From Phoronis ovalis (taxonomy: Eukaryota > Phoronida > Phoronidae): a stretch of 11,623 bases of DNA. This document shows, in pieces, positions 10,101-11,623 of this stretch. The translations under genes and the position numbers were made by a program. A model generated the notes under the pieces. That model was not told where the DNA came from and made no database searches. It worked only from the letters and a program-made list of their open reading frames with translations. The stretch spans positions 1 to 11,623 of the forward strand of contig JAOXYB010038518.1 of assembly GCA_028565635.1 (NCBI GenBank), given 5' to 3'. The stretch's first letter is position 1, and each line of letters opens with the position of its first letter.

Positions 10101-11549
10101 TAAATCAAGCTTAATCAGCACTTGGGCACATATTTAAGGCTACTTTAATATAATACAATTCACAATATACAAGGCACATGATAATGCATGTAAACAATCT
10201 ACAACACAAGTCGCATGATTGTTATTAAATGGATATTAGCTAATAAAAACTAGTTTTGAAAGCATGGGTCAGTTAAATTATGTCACTCTCATTATTTAAG
10301 TACATTGTAACACATCTTGGTAAGATATACCCGGTCATGTTATACAACTCTTATTTGGTTTCACTTTGAACAACTATGCAACTCACAACAGTTTAAATAT
10401 TCACCAAAATACTACTTTGGAAAATACACACGGTCATTATTACATCCCTACCAATATTGGGTGATTCTTCTTCATCTTCACTGAATTCTGCGACCTCCAT
10501 TGAATCATTCACATGATTTGTCTCCTCTTCTTTGCTTGGAGATTCGTCTTTTACTGTAAGATATTAAATACGGTCAGCTGTTTGTTAATGCAAGAAGAAA
10601 ACTATTAGCAGTAGAAGTAACATGCTGATTCTCTGACTATGCTCTTTTCTCAATCATATCTTGCAGATAGAATTTTTGCCACTTTTTCTCTGTTTTAACG
10701 TTTCGTAGCTAAAACCGCACAAAGAATTAATCCCATGTACGTTTAAATTGTCACTGAAATGAAGTTTTATTCAAGAAGTTTTTATTGAGTACCACAAGTG
10801 TTTTTTAATTTCTCTTGTAAATGAAAATGTAATTTTTTTATATTGCCTACCTTCTGTGGAGCAGAACTCTGCAAAGGCACCTCTGATTGTGGTTCTTAAC
10901 TCTTTGTCAAGCTTTGGATTATCAAACAATGGAGACAAAGACCTGCAAATTAATGATTTATTACCTTCTTTTTACTTCTTATTGCCTCTTTAAATCAGAA
11001 CTTCATCATGTTTGAATTATTCAGTACTAAACCCCTGATACCTTGAATCCTCTATTACAAGGTGTAACTACTAAGTTCTGTATTCACCCTGCGAGAGCAT
11101 TTGGAATCCTGCTGGGTACTTATGTAAATTAGCTGTTTGAAAACACATTTTGTCCACCAGGGGCATCTTCAAAGACAATGTGAGACGAACTCTAGATAAG
11201 CCTTCAATGTATTAAAAAATATCAGATTTTCTTCAAAAAATTACAACAAAATTTCAATAAAATTTCTGAATTTTACAGATGGTTTCAAATGAAATAATTT
11301 AATTTACAGTGTAATAAATAACATCCTATTCACAGTTCTTGGTACTATTTTACATTGAAAGAATGCATAATTATGTAGGAAACCGGAAACTGCAATCAGA
11401 ATGAGTCCTATTGTATACTACCTATTCATATATATACATGTATAAAACTATACTTACTGCATCACTCTTTTGTCCACAATTGCTTTTAGTGCTGAAAATA
11501 CACCTTTCTTAACTTCTACAGAAAACATTGGACAGAAGTTTGACATCAT
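4090..11549 (-). CDS. INTS3: Integrator complex subunit 3 / SOSS complex subunit A, C-terminal half (15 exons, 5' partial)
   Basis: INTS3 belongs to Integrator, which processes snRNA 3' ends and attenuates RNA polymerase II transcription. It also scaffolds the SOSS complex with an SSB protein and INIP in DNA-damage signalling. Fifteen exons join in frame to 587 residues plus TGA. Human INTS3 is about 1040 residues, so this is the C-terminal part, mainly the helical-repeat region known to contact INTS6. Landmarks by fragment residue: 32-47 SLSPLFDNPKLDKELR; 63-95 acidic linker; 234-245 KRQPRIGYYMLY; 324-328 LQELV; 360-372 YFLWQLISAHNIP; 517-520 FSDL; 557-565 Ser/Glu-rich; 571-579 basic KPKAKKRKK, a likely nuclear localisation signal; end DDSD. 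These align in order with human INTS3 as I remember it, including its KRKRK and SDSD ending. Introns range from 244 to 686 bp. The 6705-7390 intron holds a foldback element; in the others over 300 bp (4159-4552, 4701-5110, 5581-5923, 6141-6590, 8336-8680, 8726-9341, 9926-10451, 10943-11457) I see nothing firm. Confidence 0.95.
4553..4700 (-). CDS. INTS3: INTS3 exon w14: FSDL block and basic/Ser-rich tail
   Basis: The acceptor is ttcatgtgcag and the donor is gtaata after ...TCATCAGAG. Residues 517-565 begin FSDLLAFVEDFEEVKTTRVL, then RGRRSSQMSPKQTKSKRP and a Ser/Glu-rich end. Human has KFSDLFSLAEEYEDSSTKPP followed by basic and Ser-rich stretches. The frame stays open past the donor, but the next exon joins in phase 0 to give SSEDEEIV. 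Confidence 0.94.
5111..5183 (-). CDS. INTS3: INTS3 exon w13
   Basis: The acceptor is attttgcag and the donor is gtaaaa, a weaker donor than its neighbours. Residues 493-515 are LTHELIQQALMQAQQLCTEV and QKN. The pattern of a Gln-rich amphipathic helix with ALMQAQQLC resembles human ALQHVQASCDEA. It leaves two bases of the Arg codon that precedes FSDL. Confidence 0.9.
5483..5580 (-). CDS. INTS3: INTS3 exon w12
   Basis: The acceptor is tatttctgcag and the donor is gtaagt. Residues 460-491 read KQQLTASKKEHPSVEQILSH and then LDHMRQACKNIS. EQILSHLDHMR parallels human EQILEHLDNLR. The junctions complete Gly and Phe codons. Confidence 0.94.
5924..6140 (-). CDS. INTS3: INTS3 exon w11 (largest, 217 nt)
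   Basis: The acceptor is tttctcattttag and the donor is gtaaga. Residues 388-458 begin HAEALTSLLILLKQDSPAAD and include ILKFWAEEYSDRLAELL and RQNSTPKRKQ. The human protein has HPEALSCLLLQLRREKPSEE, then ILRHWCMKHDELLAEHI and NNSLPRKRQ, in the same order. The Ser/Thr-Pro-basic end is likely a flexible loop. Confidence 0.95.
6591..6704 (-). CDS. INTS3: INTS3 exon w10: EQYFLWQLISAHNIP block
   Basis: The acceptor is cttacctttccag and the donor is gtaatg. Residues 350-386 read ASLEWETIEQYFLWQLISAH and then NIPVEYVMPILPKLEFS. Human INTS3 has LDWETFEQYCAWQLFLAHNI at the same point, so this is a diagnostic exon. The intron on its 5' side carries the foldback element. Confidence 0.96.
7170..7344. mobile_element. 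Foldback, MITE-like element in an INTS3 intron
   Basis: The left arm opens ggggtaggatttttgaagct and the right arm, reverse-complemented, opens ggggtgggtttctcaaagct, so the ends are inverted repeats. Inside, cttatcgtatcttaagt occurs twice on the left (7188 and 7224), and the right arm has the opposite-sense acgatagacttaag (7287) and atcgtaagatagct (7315). The unit is about 175 bp, non-coding, and lies between exons w9 and w10. I see no convincing target-site duplication, so exact ends are approximate. A miniature inverted-repeat transposon is the simplest reading. Confidence 0.6.
7391..7535 (-). CDS. INTS3: INTS3 exon w9: LQELVC block
   Basis: The acceptor is gaatttcag and the donor is gtaagt. 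Residues 301-348 begin FPNIAIGNVQLLLLIVSSID and continue GQQLQELVCQILEGHLIMFK. The human AVIDSAQLQELVCHVMMGNL is the same helical repeat. It leaves one base of an Asn codon. Confidence 0.95.
7780..7930 (-). CDS. INTS3: INTS3 exon w8
   Basis: The acceptor is gaagtaacttcttattttag in sense and the donor is gtaagt. Residues 251-300 begin KVIDESMTSYRDLCKASEIK and include LETCLLKDMKLCLEDDISLF, ending LLPDVYTT in phase 0. The human protein has LHTCLMMDMKACQEDDVRLL here. Open reading continues past both junctions for some bases, but the splice signals and phases fix the limits. Confidence 0.94.
8216..8335 (-). CDS. INTS3: INTS3 exon w7: KRQPRIGYYMLY block
   Basis: The acceptor is atattaatttcag and the donor gtaagt follows ...AAAGTAGG. 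Residues 211-249 run NVSQVSEEDPSRQPLLILLS and then EMSKRQPRIGYYMLYFLKV. The human counterpart is LLSELYQKQPKIGYHLLYYL, a clear block of the family. Confidence 0.95.
8632..8690 (-). repeat. Short duplication carrying a second splice donor
   Basis: On the + strand gatacttactgaaacaaaga (8632 onward) and gatactcaccgaaataacac (8672 onward) are near-copies 40 bases apart. On the - strand each carries a GT donor with the downstream context gtaagtatc or gtgagtatc. The upstream one ends exon w6. The duplicated one would lengthen the exon by 40 bases and read an immediate TGA. Confidence 0.6.
8681..8725 (-). CDS. INTS3: INTS3 exon w6: 45-nt small exon
   Basis: The acceptor is tatatttttag and the donor is gtgagt. 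It encodes only 14 whole residues, AVEDSIGSPVFVLF, plus split Glu and Arg codons. The text resembles the human stretch ending in LIFRNL. A second good donor (gtaagtatc) lies 40 bases downstream at 8640-8639; using it would read TGA at once. Confidence 0.88.
9342..9503 (-). CDS. INTS3: INTS3 exon w5
   Basis: The acceptor is aatcatttcag and the donor gtaagt follows ...AATGAGGA. Residues 142-194 begin EKAAQCEIVDKLMQAVFQLD and include LCQILLEHFKNKLFPED. AQCEIVDKL and the F-x-LFPE end match the helical-repeat start of the human C-terminal half. The preceding intron (8726-9341 by coordinate) is 616 bp with no recognisable content. Confidence 0.92.
9790..9925 (-). CDS. INTS3: INTS3 exon w4
   Basis: The acceptor is ttttattttgtag and the donor is gtacgt. 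Residues 97-140 begin KVNSDFMFQPIREPVQQVEE and end LQLQNE. The segment FQPIREPV recalls human FHPIKETV, and YLSQLDDALKSCVLQLQ recalls the human YLDQLDESLRDKVLQLQ. It completes an Asp codon at the start and leaves two bases of Gln. Confidence 0.92.
10452..10553 (-). CDS. INTS3: INTS3 exon w3: acidic linker
   Basis: The acceptor is atatcttacag and the donor is gtaggg. Residues 63-95 are highly acidic (KDESPSKEEE; EFSEDEEESPNI), with Ser residues in casein-kinase-2-like settings. Human INTS3 has an acidic linker with FSDDEED at this place. It probably is a disordered joint between the N-terminal and C-terminal folded halves; that structural reading is inference. Confidence 0.9.
10851..10942 (-). 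CDS. INTS3: INTS3 exon w2: SLSPLFDNPKLD block
   Basis: The acceptor is ttaatttgcag and the donor is gtaggc. It encodes residues 32-61: SLSPLFDNPKLDKELRTTIR, then GAFAEFCSTE. The block SLSPLFDNPKLDKELR is essentially the same in human INTS3 as I recall it, making this one of the most diagnostic exons of the gene. The junction codons complete Gln on the left and Val on the right. Confidence 0.95.
11458..11549 (-). CDS. INTS3: INTS3 exon w1 (first in window)
   Basis: On the - strand the acceptor is gtattctgtag directly before 11549 and the donor gtaagt follows 11458. It encodes fragment residues 1-30, MMSNFCPMFSVEVKKGVFSA onward to VDKRVM, plus two bases of Gln. It opens in phase 0. The leading ATG ATG is internal: the human protein has similar sequence (SNF...GVFSAL) mid-protein. 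An AG further in (tgttttctgtag) is a weaker alternative acceptor. Confidence 0.82.
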
Positions 11550-11623
11550 CTACAGAATACAAGCATGACTCTGAAACTCAAGTTTAGTAGCTTTACCAAA
11601 TATGCATTAATCAGAAGGAGAGA

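Overview
This is a eukaryotic window, almost certainly from an invertebrate animal. It carries the 3' halves of two intron-rich protein-coding genes that converge on each other. Base composition is roughly two thirds A+T by eye, introns are short (about 140 to 690 bp), and every junction I placed is GT-AG. I reconstructed exons by hand from splice signals, reading-frame continuity across junctions and resemblance to proteins I know. All junction phases close without a stop. No single long ORF marks either gene, because each exon is only 45 to 217 nt. I cannot name the species. A surviving CatSper channel gene points to a lineage with flagellated sperm that kept CatSper, such as a sponge, cnidarian, mollusc, annelid or invertebrate deuterostome.

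Layout. Positions 1-1001 are intronic to the left gene, with no exon I can support. Positions 1002-3540 (+ strand) hold six exons encoding the last 277 residues of CatSper2, a pore subunit of the sperm calcium channel: S5, pore loop with the TLDHW filter, S6, a variable tail and the conserved C-terminal block. Positions 3541-4089 are the intergenic or shared 3' flank. Positions 4090-11549 (- strand) hold fifteen exons encoding the last 587 residues of INTS3, the Integrator complex and SOSS complex scaffold. The INTS3 N-terminal half lies beyond the right edge, and positions 11550-11623 are the start of its next intron.

Non-coding structure: a foldback, MITE-like element at about 7170-7344 in an INTS3 intron; an imperfect tandem duplication at 3228-3348 in the last CatSper2 intron; a duplicated splice-donor neighbourhood at 8632-8690 next to a 45-nt INTS3 exon; and a candidate ATTAAA polyadenylation hexamer for INTS3 at 4051-4056.

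The two proteins have unrelated jobs: sperm flagellar calcium entry, and nuclear RNA processing with DNA-damage sensing. Their convergence looks like chance linkage. I found no new multi-gene system. The most informative points are the intact CatSper2 pore, a PKA-type RRTS motif in its tail, and the mobile or duplicated elements inside introns.
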